NCBI RefSeq assembly: GCF_002875705.1
Contig: NZ_MCZZ01000142.1
Coordinates: 62,001 to 126,000 of the forward strand
DNA length: 64,000 nt
Direction of reading: 5' to 3'
Origin: Vibrio sp. 10N.261.45.E2
Lineage (GTDB): Bacteria > Pseudomonadota > Gammaproteobacteria > Enterobacterales > Vibrionaceae
Under the pieces are notes generated by a model, which saw only the letters and a list, made by a program, of their open reading frames with translations, was not told the DNA's origin and did not search any database. This document shows, piece by piece, positions 48,797-57,416 of this stretch. The position numbers and the translations under genes were made by a program. The first letter of the stretch is position 1, and every line of letters begins with the position of its first letter.

Positions 48797-48849
48797 GGGG
48801 TACCCGATATGTAGAAAGACAAAGAAAATGTTATATGACTATAACTATA

Positions 48850-49011
48850 ATACCAATCACAGTAAGTAAATGAGCATAAATAGCGCAGGAAAAATGCTTG
48901 AGAACAAGGCAGAAATTTTCGGTAAGTAGCCATTCTACAACCAAAATTTCTAACGAAGTTATCGAGCGTTTTAACAAGCTAGGATGACCAGTTACTTGCT
49001 ACGATTGGTAT
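48850..49011. mobile_element. MITE-like inverted-repeat element between ompR and envZ
   Basis: The 162-base segment is bounded by ATACCAATCACAGTAAGTAA and the complement of ATACCAATCGTAGCAAGTAA (17 of 20 terminal bases match). It encodes nothing. Elements with ATACCAATC ends resemble non-autonomous repeats common in Vibrio genomes (recalled, not searched). No clear target-site duplication is visible. Confidence 0.65.
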
Positions 49012-49028
49012 CACAATTGTGCTGAATA

Positions 49029-49064
49029 GAAAACGGGCCATCACATATCAATGAGATGGCCCGT
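49029..49064 (-). terminator. Intrinsic terminator between ompR and envZ
   Basis: On the minus strand ACGGGCCATC and GATGGCCCGT form a perfect 10-bp stem with a 12-base loop, followed by TTTTC. It lies about 48 bases after the ompR stop and so should end most ompR transcripts before envZ. Confidence 0.8.
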
Positions 49065-49111
49065 AAGAATTACAGAATCGATAAAGCTGCTGTAGAGCTT
49101 AATAAGCTGAC

Positions 49112-49831
49112 TTACACAGCCTTACCATCTGGAACGAAGACATAACCCAAGCCCCACACCGTTTGGATGTAACGAGGCTTACTTGGATCTTCTTCTACTA
49201 GACGACGCAGACGTGAAATCTGAACATCGATAGAGCGTTCCATTGCTGAATACTCACGGCCACGAGCCATGTTCATTAGCTTGTCACGAGACATTGGCTC
49301 ACGTGCGTTAGTCACTAATGACTTAAGTACCGCAAATTCACCCGAAGTAAGAGGCATCGGCTCTTCACCACGGAACATTTCACGTGTACCTAGGTTCAAG
49401 CGGAACTCACCAAACTCAACCACAGACTCTTCTGTACTCGGTGCGCCCGGCGCTTCAATCACTTGGCGACGCAATACCGCTTTAATACGCGCTAAAAGCT
49501 CACGTGGGTTAAATGGTTTTGGTAGGTAATCATCAGCACCTACTTCCAAACCCACAATACGGTCCACTTCATCACCCTTTGCAGTCAGCATCAGGATAGG
49601 CAGCGAGTTGTTTGCATTTCGTAGACGACGACAAATCGATAGGCCATCTTCGCCAGGCAACATTAGATCCAATACCATCAAGTGAAAATTTTCACGGGTT
49701 AACAGGCGGTCCATCTGCTCACTGTTTGCCACGCTACGCACTTGAAAGCCCTGCTCTGACAGATAGCGTTCTAACAGTGCACGTAAACGAGCATCGTCAT
49801 CGACCACTAAAATTTTGTAGTTTTCTTGCAT
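49112..49831 (-). CDS. ompR: Osmolarity response regulator OmpR
   Basis: This 239-residue response regulator has a receiver domain at about 1-125, with DD near 12-13, the phosphoacceptor Asp in LMVLDLMLPGEDG at about 56, and the conserved Lys in YLPKPFNPREL. A winged-helix Trans_reg_C domain (about 140-235) has SRDKLMNMARGREYSAMERSIDVQISRLRR and the VWGLGYVFVP ending. It controls porins and osmotic responses. It is followed by a terminator rather than overlapping envZ. Confidence 0.97.
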   Translation of the reverse strand: MQENYKILVVDDDARLRALLERYLSEQGFQVRSVANSEQMDRLLTRENFHLMVLDLMLPGEDGLSICRRLRNANNSLPILMLTAKGDEVDRIVGLEVGADDYLPKPFNPRELLARIKAVLRRQVIEAPGAPSTEESVVEFGEFRLNLGTREMFRGEEPMPLTSGEFAVLKSLVTNAREPMSRDKLMNMARGREYSAMERSIDVQISRLRRLVEEDPSKPRYIQTVWGLGYVFVPDGKAV

Positions 49832-50009
49832 GTAATGGTTCCACCTATTAAAGCTTAAACCTAAGGTTAAGCATTCTTGGTAAATTGTATATTGGTATAA
49901 GACATTAAAAATGTAACATTATTGGAGAAAAAGTCGCCTAAATAATTGTTAACGTATGTTGCCTTTCTATATATTCTATCTTAGAACATCATTTCATTAA
50001 GTCAGATTT

Positions 50010-50492
50010 ATGAAAACCAAACTTATCACCCGAGAAGGTTATAACAAGCTCAAAGCAGAGCATGACCACTTATGGCACGAGAAACGTCCCGAAATCACCA
50101 AAATAGTCACTTGGGCTGCAAGCCTTGGAGATCGTTCAGAAAACGCAGATTACACCTTCAACAAGCGTTTGCTTCGTCAGATCGATCGCCGAGTGCGTTT
50201 CCTACGCAAATTCCTACCTGATGTCACAATCGTTGATTACTCGCCACAACAAGAAGGTAAGGTCTTTTTCGGTGCTTGGGTCGAAATTGAGAATGATGAT
50301 GGAGAAATTAAGAAATTTCGTATTGTCGGCCCAGAAGAGATCTACGGCGATGCTAAAGGCTACATATCTATCGACTCGCCTATGGCTAGAGCTCTACTGA
50401 AGAAAGAAGTGGATGAAGAGTTTACGGTAAAAACACCGGAAGGCGACAAAGAGTGGTTCATTAACTCGATCAGCTACGCAAACAACGAATAA
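50010..50492 (+). CDS. greB: Transcription elongation factor GreB
   Basis: This RNA polymerase secondary-channel factor stimulates transcript cleavage in backtracked complexes. The 160-residue protein has an N-terminal coiled coil (about 5-80) whose tip carries acidic residues in SLGDRSENADYTFNKRLLRQIDRRVRFL, a GreB-specific sequence, and a C-terminal FKBP-like domain. It is divergent from ompR, and a bidirectional terminator follows that also ends the Csr RNA on the other strand. Confidence 0.96.
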   Translation: MKTKLITREGYNKLKAEHDHLWHEKRPEITKIVTWAASLGDRSENADYTFNKRLLRQIDRRVRFLRKFLPDVTIVDYSPQQEGKVFFGAWVEIENDDGEIKKFRIVGPEEIYGDAKGYISIDSPMARALLKKEVDEEFTVKTPEGDKEWFINSISYANNE

Positions 50493-50551
50493 CCAAACTT
50501 AATCAATACTGAGCGATGGGTTGAGTGTTTAGACAAACCCAAATCCCAGAT

Positions 50552-50861
50552 AAAAGAAAACCCCGCAAGGCTTTCGCCTAGCGGGGTTAAGTCTCTATCG
50601 CAGCAATCCGGCTACTGTTTATCTCTTCGAGATAAGGTGCTCCCTGCATCTTTCCTTGATAGTGGCTAAATCCTTTAACCAATTTCCTTTTTGTTCATCG
50701 CCATCCTAGCGGTGTCCATTCTAGCCTGTCATCCTGACTGGCGAATCTCATCCAGAGATTATCACTTCCTTGCTGACCACTCATCCTAAGTAATCAAATC
50801 TTCATCCTGAAGATACCTAGTCCATTAGGCTTTTTCCTGTTCCTGCCAACTCCCTGTCGAC
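50552..50861 (-). ncRNA. CsrB-family small regulatory RNA (CsrA antagonist)
   Basis: The minus strand encodes a roughly 310-nt RNA with the hallmarks of CsrB. The 5' end GTCGACAGGGAG is identical to the E. coli CsrB start. About 16 GGA motifs are present, many as AGGATG or CAAGGA in hairpin loops (for example at 50704, 50731, 50791, 50803). The 3' AGTAGCCGGATTGCTGCGA resembles the CsrB end, and a rho-independent terminator follows. Such RNAs sequester the translational regulator CsrA downstream of the VarS/VarA (BarA/UvrY) system. It occupies the otherwise empty greB-tex gap. Which of the Vibrio paralogs (CsrB, C or D) it is cannot be told. Confidence 0.9.
50559..50588. terminator. Bidirectional terminator for greB and the Csr RNA
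   Basis: AACCCCGC and GCGGGGTT pair, with an additional AGGC/GCCT inner stem. On the minus strand TTTTCTTTT follows, giving a strong end for the Csr RNA. On the plus strand it lies 66 bases after greB. Confidence 0.88.
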
Positions 50862-50866
50862 AAGTT

Positions 50867-50875
50867 AAATATTAC
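50867..50875 (-). promoter_or_regulatory. -10 region of the Csr RNA promoter
   Basis: On the minus strand TAATAT lies seven bases before the predicted first nucleotide (G at 50861). No consensus -35 is present 17 bases further up, as expected for a promoter needing an activator. Confidence 0.55.
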
Positions 50876-51020
50876 GGTAATTGAGCGAGTTTCCTAGGTA
50901 GTCCTAAAAAACATTTCAGGTGGGAAATGCGCCCACAAACACGCAATTAAATAAAATCAATAACTTAGGAAGCGTAGAAGACGATTTCATCGGTTTAAAG
51001 TGACTTAGTCTCACATCACT

Positions 51021-51038
51021 TGTAAGAGATCTCGCACA
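51021..51038. promoter_or_regulatory. GacA/UvrY/VarA-type upstream activating palindrome
   Basis: TGTAAGAGATCTCGCACA matches 16 of 18 positions of the palindromic GacA box TGTAAG-N6-CTTACA as found before csrB/rsm RNA genes (TGTAAGAGATCTCTTACA). It is about 169 bases upstream of the Csr RNA start, a distance typical of such boxes. Confidence 0.8.
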
Positions 51039-51156
51039 AAGCAGGTATCAGAAACGGAAATTCGACTTCTGACAGGATAATTACACAGCCAAAGCTAGAA
51101 AAAGCGTACGCTCACCCCCATGTATTTGTCATGATATTAAATAAGAGATTCATCGG

Positions 51157-53487
51157 ATGAGCCAAGCTATCTGTCGACTGATCGCTGAAGAACTGAATGT
51201 CCGTTCTGAGCAAGTCACTGCCGCAGTAAACCTAATTGACGACGGTAACACCGTTCCCTTTATTGCCCGCTACCGTAAAGAAGTTACGGGTGGCTTAGAC
51301 GATACCCAACTACGTAACCTTGATAGCCGCCTTTCTTACCTTCGCGAGCTAGACGATCGCCGCCAAACGATTCTTAAGTCGATTCAAGACCAAGGAAAAC
51401 TCACGTCAGAACTCGAGCGTGATATTACTCAAGCAGACAGTAAGACTCGCCTTGAAGATTTATACCTGCCATACAAACCAAAGCGCCGTACCAAAGGTCA
51501 GATCGCGATTGAAGCGGGCTTAGAACCACTAGCCGATACGTTGTGGAATGAACCACAGCACGATCCTGAAACGGAAGCGGCGAACTTCATCAGCAGCGAT
51601 AAAGGTATTGTCGATATCAAAGCGGCACTCGATGGCGCACGTGCGATCATCATGGAGCGCATTGCAGAAGACGCAAACCTACTTGAAAAGATTCGCCAAC
51701 ACCTAACACGCAACTCTGAGTTAGTCGCTCGTGTCGTGACAGGCAAAGAACAAGAAGGCGAGAAGTTCAAAGACTACTTCGAGCACAACGAAACACTCAG
51801 CAAGGTGCCATCTCACCGTGCACTTGCGATGTTACGTGGCCGAAATGAAGGTTTCTTAACGCTGGCGATGAACGCAGACCCAGAGCAAGAAGAAGGTGCC
51901 CGTAGTTCTTACTGTGAGAACATCATCTCTGATCACTACGGCATTACCCTAAGCAGCGCACCTGCCGATGCTTGGCGTAAGCAAGTAATCAGCTGGGCAT
52001 GGCGCATTAAGGTTTCTATGCACATGGAAACCGAACTGATGGGCGCGATGAAAGAGCGAGCAGAGATCGAAGCGATTGAAGTATTCGCAACCAACCTAAA
52101 AGACCTACTAATGGCCGCACCTGCTGGCCCTCGTGCAACCTTAGGCTTAGATCCGGGTTTACGTACCGGTTCAAAAATCGCTGTCGTGGATTCAACCGGT
52201 AAGGTTTTGGCAACAGAAACGATTTACCCTCACCCACCTCAAAAGCAATACGACAAATCGGCACATGTGGTTGAGCAGATGGTTCGCCAATACAATGTTG
52301 ACTTGATTGCAATTGGTAACGGCACGGCTTCACGCGAAACCGACAGCTTTGTGGCTGACGTGATTAAACGTGGAAACCTAAAAGCGCAAAAGATCATTGT
52401 CAGCGAAGCCGGTGCATCGGTTTATTCTGCGTCTGAATTAGCAGCAAAAGAGTTCCCGAACATGGATGTATCGATCCGTGGTGCGGTGTCTATTGCGCGT
52501 CGTCTACAAGATCCATTGGCAGAGCTCGTGAAGATTGACCCTAAATCGATCGGTGTGGGCCAATACCAACATGACGTTAGCCAAACCATGCTTGCGAAGC
52601 GTCTAGATGCGATTGTCGAAGACTGTGTAAACGCGGTTGGTGTTGATGTAAATACCGCTTCGGCTGCGCTGCTGACTCGTGTTGCTGGCTTGTCTAGCAC
52701 CATCGCTCAGAACATCGTAGATTTCCGTGATGAGAATGGTCGTTTTGAAGCACGTACTACGCTGAAAAAAGTCGCTCGTTTAGGGCCAAAAGCCTTTGAA
52801 CAGTGTGCAGGTTTCCTACGTATCATGGACGGCAAGAACCCGCTGGATGCATCATCGGTTCACCCAGAAGCTTACCCAGTAGTGAAAAGTATCGCTGAGA
52901 AAAACCACAAAGACATCAAGTCTCTAGTGGGTAACACAGACTTCTTACGCGGTTTACATGCGATTGATTACACCGACGAAAACTTCGGTGTACCAACAGT
53001 CAGCGACATCATCAAAGAGCTCGATAAACCGGGCCGTGACCCTCGTCCAGAGTTCAAGACGGCTACTTTCGCCGATGGCGTAAACAGCGTTTCAGACCTA
53101 GAACCGGGCATGATCTTAGAAGGTGTGGTTTCAAACGTGGCGAACTTTGGTGCCTTCGTAGATATTGGTGTTCACCAAGATGGCTTAGTGCATATCTCAG
53201 CGCTAACTGATCGCTTTGTCTCTGACCCACGTGAAGTGGTTAAAGCCGGTGACATCGTGAAAGTGAAAGTGATGGAAGTGGATGTTCAGCGTAAACGTAT
53301 TGCACTCAGCATGCGTATGAAGGACGAACCGGGACAAGACAACCGAGCTCAACGTTCAAGTGCACCTCGAACACAAAACCGCTCGAATCAAAACTCGCAA
53401 GGTGGACAGCGCCGTCGCGAGGAACCGCAACAAAACGCGGCGATGGGTGGTGCATTCGCTGCTGCTTTTGCCAAAGCGAAAAAGTAA
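51157..53487 (+). CDS. tex: Tex family RNA-binding transcription accessory protein
   Basis: The 776-residue protein has an N-terminal helical Tex domain, a YqgF-type RNase H-like domain ([22 protein letters not shown], about 325-460), helix-hairpin-helix repeats ([17 protein letters not shown] and following, about 500-560) and an S1 RNA-binding domain ([28 protein letters not shown], about 650-720). A basic, Q/N/R-rich disordered tail ends it. Tex proteins bind nucleic acids and affect gene expression; the mechanism is incompletely known. A strong terminator follows. Confidence 0.95.
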   Translation: MSQAICRLIAEELNVRSEQVTAAVNLIDDGNTVPFIARYRKEVTGGLDDTQLRNLDSRLSYLRELDDRRQTILKSIQDQGKLTSELERDITQADSKTRLEDLYLPYKPKRRTKGQIAIEAGLEPLADTLWNEPQHDPETEAANFISSDKGIVDIKAALDGARAIIMERIAEDANLLEKIRQHLTRNSELVARVVTGKEQEGEKFKDYFEHNETLSKVPSHRALAMLRGRNEGFLTLAMNADPEQEEGARSSYCENIISDHYGITLSSAPADAWRKQVISWAWRIKVSMHMETELMGAMKERAEIEAIEVFATNLKDLLMAAPAGPRATLGLDPGLRTGSKIAVVDSTGKVLATETIYPHPPQKQYDKSAHVVEQMVRQYNVDLIAIGNGTASRETDSFVADVIKRGNLKAQKIIVSEAGASVYSASELAAKEFPNMDVSIRGAVSIARRLQDPLAELVKIDPKSIGVGQYQHDVSQTMLAKRLDAIVEDCVNAVGVDVNTASAALLTRVAGLSSTIAQNIVDFRDENGRFEARTTLKKVARLGPKAFEQCAGFLRIMDGKNPLDASSVHPEAYPVVKSIAEKNHKDIKSLVGNTDFLRGLHAIDYTDENFGVPTVSDIIKELDKPGRDPRPEFKTATFADGVNSVSDLEPGMILEGVVSNVANFGAFVDIGVHQDGLVHISALTDRFVSDPREVVKAGDIVKVKVMEVDVQRKRIALSMRMKDEPGQDNRAQRSSAPRTQNRSNQNSQGGQRRREEPQQNAAMGGAFAAAFAKAKK

Positions 53488-53530
53488 TCCGTTAGCTCAT
53501 CTAAAAAACGGATTAGCTTAAAAACAGAAA

Positions 53531-53563
53531 ACCTGCATCCCTTAGGGTATGCAGGTTTTTTTA
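53531..53563 (+). terminator. Intrinsic terminator after tex
   Basis: ACCTGCAT and ATGCAGGT pair around an inner CCCT/AGGG stem and are followed by seven Ts. Confidence 0.9.
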
Positions 53564-53614
53564 TTATGTGTTCAAAAAAGACATCGAAGCTTGGTTGACT
53601 CATAAACTTTTGAT

Positions 53615-54088
53615 TTATAAGACCACCAGCATCTCTGATGGAGCATGAGGCGCAACAGCATGACCATAATGATATTTTATGACCTTACGTCGTTTCTCCA
53701 TCTGTCCCTCCTGAATCGCCGCATCTAAAACATGCTTTGGCAGGCGAAAACGCATGGTATAGCCTTTTCCTTGATCAGCACTGTATGTTCTCAGTGCCAA
53801 TAAGCTGAACAACCGATCAAAAGGATCTTGTGGTTCTTCTTGGCTAATCGAATTAGCCTCTGACTCGTTCTCCATTTCATAACCAGGATGGTCTGAAGGA
53901 TCCCAAGCCGACTGCTGCCTTCGTTTATCGTCCGATTTTACCTTTCGCTCTGCATTGGTTTTCGCCAACGCTACTGCGGGAGCAACAGGCTCTCGGACTT
54001 TATTATCACGCGCAACTTGCTCTGTTTGCACATTAACGGACGGGGCGATAAGTGGCACACTCACTGCAGTTGCAGGTGACACAATCAT
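53615..54088 (-). CDS. Hypothetical protein (Vibrio-type, unrecognised)
   Basis: I do not recognise a functional family for this 157-residue protein. The N-terminal half is Val/Ala/Pro-rich, then charged (about 45-85, likely disordered, with SDDKRRQQSAWDPSDHPGYE). The C-terminal half (about 88-150) is a compact segment with DPFDRLFSLLALRTYSADQGKGY and a conserved-looking RFRLPKHVLDAAIQ. No signal peptide or membrane helix is clear. Codon use is normal. It sits between tex (convergent) and bioH on the same strand. Confidence 0.7.
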   Translation of the reverse strand: MIVSPATAVSVPLIAPSVNVQTEQVARDNKVREPVAPAVALAKTNAERKVKSDDKRRQQSAWDPSDHPGYEMENESEANSISQEEPQDPFDRLFSLLALRTYSADQGKGYTMRFRLPKHVLDAAIQEGQMEKRRKVIKYHYGHAVAPHAPSEMLVVL

Positions 54089-54262
54089 CGCGAACTCCTC
54101 AAGAATCGCCCATCGGTATTGCTATAACGCTGTTGTACTGCGAGTCAGTACAACAGGCATAGCCCAACTTACCGCAATCAGCTCAGGAGAGAGTTAGGTC
54201 TGAGTATCATTCAGTGCATTGGTTAGGTTATATATCGACCAATCCAGCAATAAATTTAGCAA

Positions 54263-55045
54263 TTATTTTTGGGCGAAGCTGACCAGTTCACTGCAAAAGG
54301 CATCGGCTTCGGTCATAAACGGCGCATGTGAAGACTGCGTAAAGATGTATTGCTCGGTATGAGGCAAGGCTGTACCCAGATCTTTCGCGACCTTGATTGG
54401 CACCAACCCATCTAATCGACCATACAAACGCAGCATTGGCACTGAAATCTCAGGTAGCTGTTCACGCAGGTCGACATCAGACAACATCTTTAATCCTGCC
54501 AATAATGATTCAGGGTTCGGCAATGGGCGAGACAGCACCGCTTGCTTGAGTTGTTTTACATCCTGTCTTGCTGACGGGCTGCCCATGGCTTGCAATGCCA
54601 TAAAGCGTTCGATGGTGGTTTGGAAATCTTCAACCAACTGTTCGGTGAAAGCGGTTAATACATTAGGTTGAATGCCTCGCCATAATACTGGCTCTTTTGC
54701 GGCCGCGAATTTAGGAGAACTGGCGACAGTCACCAGTTTGCTCACGTAATCTGGATGATGGAGCGCCATGTGCGTTGCAACCAAGCCGCCGAGTGACCAA
54801 CCGACCCAAATCGCTTGCTTTGGTGCTCCGGCCAGCAGTTGCTGAGCAATCTCTTCAAGATCTTGAGCGTGGCAGTGCGCGCTGTGTCCGTACCCTGGCA
54901 AATCGACGACATGTACTCGAAAATCAGCTTCCAATGCATTAACGGTTTGCTGCCATACTGCACCGTTCATTCCCCAGCCGTGAACCAGTACTAAATCGGG
55001 GCCTTGCCCAGAAACATGCCAATATAACGCATCACTCATTCTCAA
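54263..55045 (-). CDS. bioH: Pimeloyl-[acyl-carrier protein] methyl ester esterase BioH
   Basis: This alpha/beta hydrolase frees pimeloyl-ACP from its methyl ester in biotin synthesis. The 260-residue protein has LVLVHGWGMNGAVWQ (oxyanion region), the nucleophile elbow GWSLGG near residue 82, the Asp in YGRLDGLVP and the His in SSHAPFMTEAD near 235. All of the triad is present. It is divergent from the comF-like gene, as in E. coli. Confidence 0.95.
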   Translation of the reverse strand: MRMSDALYWHVSGQGPDLVLVHGWGMNGAVWQQTVNALEADFRVHVVDLPGYGHSAHCHAQDLEEIAQQLLAGAPKQAIWVGWSLGGLVATHMALHHPDYVSKLVTVASSPKFAAAKEPVLWRGIQPNVLTAFTEQLVEDFQTTIERFMALQAMGSPSARQDVKQLKQAVLSRPLPNPESLLAGLKMLSDVDLREQLPEISVPMLRLYGRLDGLVPIKVAKDLGTALPHTEQYIFTQSSHAPFMTEADAFCSELVSFAQK

Positions 55046-55132
55046 TATTCCCTACTTTTTCCATCAGCGATAATCCGCGCTTTTCAGTATGGTGAGCAAA
55101 AGGAACACCATAACCCAAAAGCATCGCGAGCT

Positions 55133-55846
55133 ATGTTATCCGATTGGCTACAAAAACACACACCGCGTCTGGTCACACCTCAGTGCCACCTGTGCAAGCT
55201 CGATAAACTCTCTAGCGATATACATCCTCGATGGTGCAATTCTTGTCTCAAACTCTTTGATCCAGTACCACGCTGTCAGCGATGTGGCTTGAAAACAATC
55301 ACCACCGTTGATCAATGTGGTGAGTGCTTATCAAAACCACCACCGTGGCATCGCCTCTATTGTGTCGGCGACTACACCTTCCCTACAGCAGGTTATATTC
55401 AACAGATGAAGTACGCAGATAAATTTTGGTTTGCTCGCGATCTATCAAAACTATTGGCGTCGCGTATCGAACATCCAGCTCCGCTGATCACCAGCGTACC
55501 GCTTCATTGGCGCCGATACATTCATCGTGGCTTTAATCAAAGTCAGCTGCTAGCCAATTACACGGCTCAAGAGCTTGGCGTTAAAAATGAGGTGTTGTTT
55601 CGTCGAGTGCGCTCAACCACTTCTCAACAGGGGCTTAATAAATCTGCACGATTACACAATCTAAAGAACGCTTTTGCGTTGAGAAAACAAGACGTTCAAG
55701 GAATGGTTCCCTCTCATGTCGCGATAATTGATGATGTTGTAACCACCGGCAGTACTGTGTATCAATTATGCCAATTACTACTTGAAGTGGACGTTAAAAG
55801 GATTGATATTTACTGCATCTGCCGCACTCCTGAGCCCTCTGGATAA
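55133..55846 (+). CDS. ComF family protein (GntX/YhgH-like)
   Basis: The 237-residue protein has an N-terminal zinc-ribbon-like segment with Cys pairs (CHLC, CNSC, CQRC, CGEC, about 18-65) and a phosphoribosyltransferase-type domain. Its PRPP loop is VAIIDDVVTTGST, and RRYIHRGFNQSQLLA is a ComF signature. Relatives function in DNA uptake and natural transformation in Haemophilus and Vibrio; the E. coli gene supports use of DNA as nutrient. It is divergent from bioH and upstream of nfuA. Confidence 0.9.
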   Translation: MLSDWLQKHTPRLVTPQCHLCKLDKLSSDIHPRWCNSCLKLFDPVPRCQRCGLKTITTVDQCGECLSKPPPWHRLYCVGDYTFPTAGYIQQMKYADKFWFARDLSKLLASRIEHPAPLITSVPLHWRRYIHRGFNQSQLLANYTAQELGVKNEVLFRRVRSTTSQQGLNKSARLHNLKNAFALRKQDVQGMVPSHVAIIDDVVTTGSTVYQLCQLLLEVDVKRIDIYCICRTPEPSG

Positions 55847-55955
55847 CTGACTTAAGTCGCCATTTGTACAGCAATCCAACAAAAAAGGGCTGAATTACAA
55901 ATCTGACAGGAGTAGAATGGCGCTAATAGCCTACAAATTTACTCAGGTATTCGTC

Positions 55956-56540
55956 GTGTCAAATATTACTATTACAGAAACAGCTCAAACTCACTTTGCC
56001 AATCTGCTGTCACAGCAGCCTGAAGGTACAAACATTCGTGTGTTCGTGGTAAACCCAGGCACACAAAACGCTGAGTGTGGTGTTTCTTACTGCCCAACAG
56101 ATGCTATTGAAGCGTCTGACACAGAGCTTAAATTCGAAGCTTTCTCTGCATACGTAGATGAGCTGAGCCTACCGTTCCTAGATGAAGCTGAAATCGACTT
56201 CGTCACGGACAAAATGGGCTCTCAACTAACGCTTAAAGCGCCAAACGCTAAGATGCGTAAAGTATCAGACGATGCACCGCTTCTAGAACGTGTTGAATAC
56301 GCAATTCAAACACAAGTTAACCCACAACTTGCTGGCCACGGCGGTCACGTTAGCTTGGTAGAAATCACTGAAGACGGTGCTGCTATCGTTGCATTCGGTG
56401 GCGGTTGTAACGGTTGTTCTATGGTTGATGTAACGCTAAAAGAAGGCATCGAGAAAGAACTTCTTCAACAATTCGAAGGTGAACTGACTGCTGTTCGTGA
56501 TGCAACTGAACACGACCGTGGTGAGCACTCTTACTACTAA
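55956..56540 (+). CDS. nfuA: Fe-S biogenesis protein NfuA
   Basis: This iron-sulfur carrier assembles and delivers 4Fe-4S clusters. Family length favours the GTG at 55956 (194 residues, [14 protein letters not shown]). An in-frame ATG at 55917 has a better AGGAG and would add a 13-residue hydrophobic leader, so the start is unsettled. The N-terminal degenerate A-type domain (to about 95) contains [15 protein letters not shown]. The C-terminal Nfu domain has [10 protein letters not shown] and the CxxC in [11 protein letters not shown]. Confidence 0.95.
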   Translation: MSNITITETAQTHFANLLSQQPEGTNIRVFVVNPGTQNAECGVSYCPTDAIEASDTELKFEAFSAYVDELSLPFLDEAEIDFVTDKMGSQLTLKAPNAKMRKVSDDAPLLERVEYAIQTQVNPQLAGHGGHVSLVEITEDGAAIVAFGGGCNGCSMVDVTLKEGIEKELLQQFEGELTAVRDATEHDRGEHSYY

Positions 56541-56567
56541 TGACTCAGTTAGTATGAATCGCTGATT

Positions 56568-56600
56568 AAAAGGTTGATGCGCAAGTATCAACCTTTTTTA
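56568..56600 (+). terminator. Intrinsic terminator after nfuA
   Basis: AAAGGTTGAT and ATCAACCTTT pair around GCGCAAGT, with a T run. The remaining gap to nudE has short A/T-rich and degenerate repeat-like sequence (TCGGATCTAGGAACTCACCG near 56745) and no gene. Confidence 0.88.
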
Positions 56601-56828
56601 TTTTAGGGCTAGGCGGATACGCTCTCCCTATGCTCTTGTATTCCTGAATAAAATAAACAAGATTCTCGGCTCGTTACCATCTTGAGTAAGGTATTCAAGT
56701 GATCGCAATCGGTTCCTGCTCTAATAATTCTAGGATATGAAAACTCGGATCTAGGAACTCACCGTCATTTCCCCTATATTAGAATGACTTTATAAGAAAG
56801 AATTCCAATGAGCTAAGGAGCGAGCGCA

Positions 56829-57380
56829 ATGACAAAAAGGACCAAGCCAGAAATTTTGGCTCAGCAAACTGTCGCTCAATCAAAACTATTCTCTATCGAG
56901 TCTCTCGATTTACGCTTTTCAAACGGTGAACAGCGCACTTACGAACGCATGAAGCCTAGCGGCCGCAACGCAGTAATGATGGTTCCGATTACTGAACAAG
57001 GCGATATTCTCTTGGTGCGTGAATACGCAGCGGGCACAGAGCGTTATGAGCTGGGCTTTCCGAAAGGGCTTATCGACCCAGGTGAGCAGCCAAACGAAGC
57101 CGCCGTTCGCGAGCTCAAAGAAGAGATTGGCTTCGGTGCCAAGAAGCTAACCCCGTTAAAAGAAGTGATCCTTGCACCCTCTTACTTCTCGAGCAAAATG
57201 ACGCTGTTTATCGCAGAAGACCTCTACCCAGAAAAACTAGAAGGTGATGAGCCAGAGCCACTCGACATTGTGCGCTGGCCGCTTGCTCAAGCCGAAGAAC
57301 TGTTAACACATCTCGACTTCTGTGAGGCTCGCAGTATTACCGCCCTACTATTAGCCCTTCGCGTCTTAAACAATAATTAG
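56829..57380 (+). CDS. nudE: ADP compounds hydrolase NudE
   Basis: This Nudix hydrolase acts on ADP-ribose, NADH and related ADP compounds. The 183-residue protein has the Nudix box GLIDPGEQPNEAAVRELKEE-IG (about 80-102), with all catalytic Glu residues. AAGGAG lies nine bases upstream of the ATG. It is followed 36 bases later by cysQ, which handles 3'-phosphoadenosine phosphates, so the pair forms a nucleotide-housecleaning unit, as in E. coli neighbourhoods. Confidence 0.95.
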   Translation: MTKRTKPEILAQQTVAQSKLFSIESLDLRFSNGEQRTYERMKPSGRNAVMMVPITEQGDILLVREYAAGTERYELGFPKGLIDPGEQPNEAAVRELKEEIGFGAKKLTPLKEVILAPSYFSSKMTLFIAEDLYPEKLEGDEPEPLDIVRWPLAQAEELLTHLDFCEARSITALLLALRVLNNN

Positions 57381-57416
57381 AACAGTTAGGATCACTCGAA
57401 GAGTAAGAGAATATTT

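Noticed and set aside
48850..49011. Inverted-repeat element considered as an insertion sequence
   Set aside because: At 162 bases it has no transposase and no visible target duplication, so only a MITE-like label is justified.
50125..50400. 91-residue plus-strand frame in greB
   Set aside because: It is an alternative frame within a clear GreB coding sequence.
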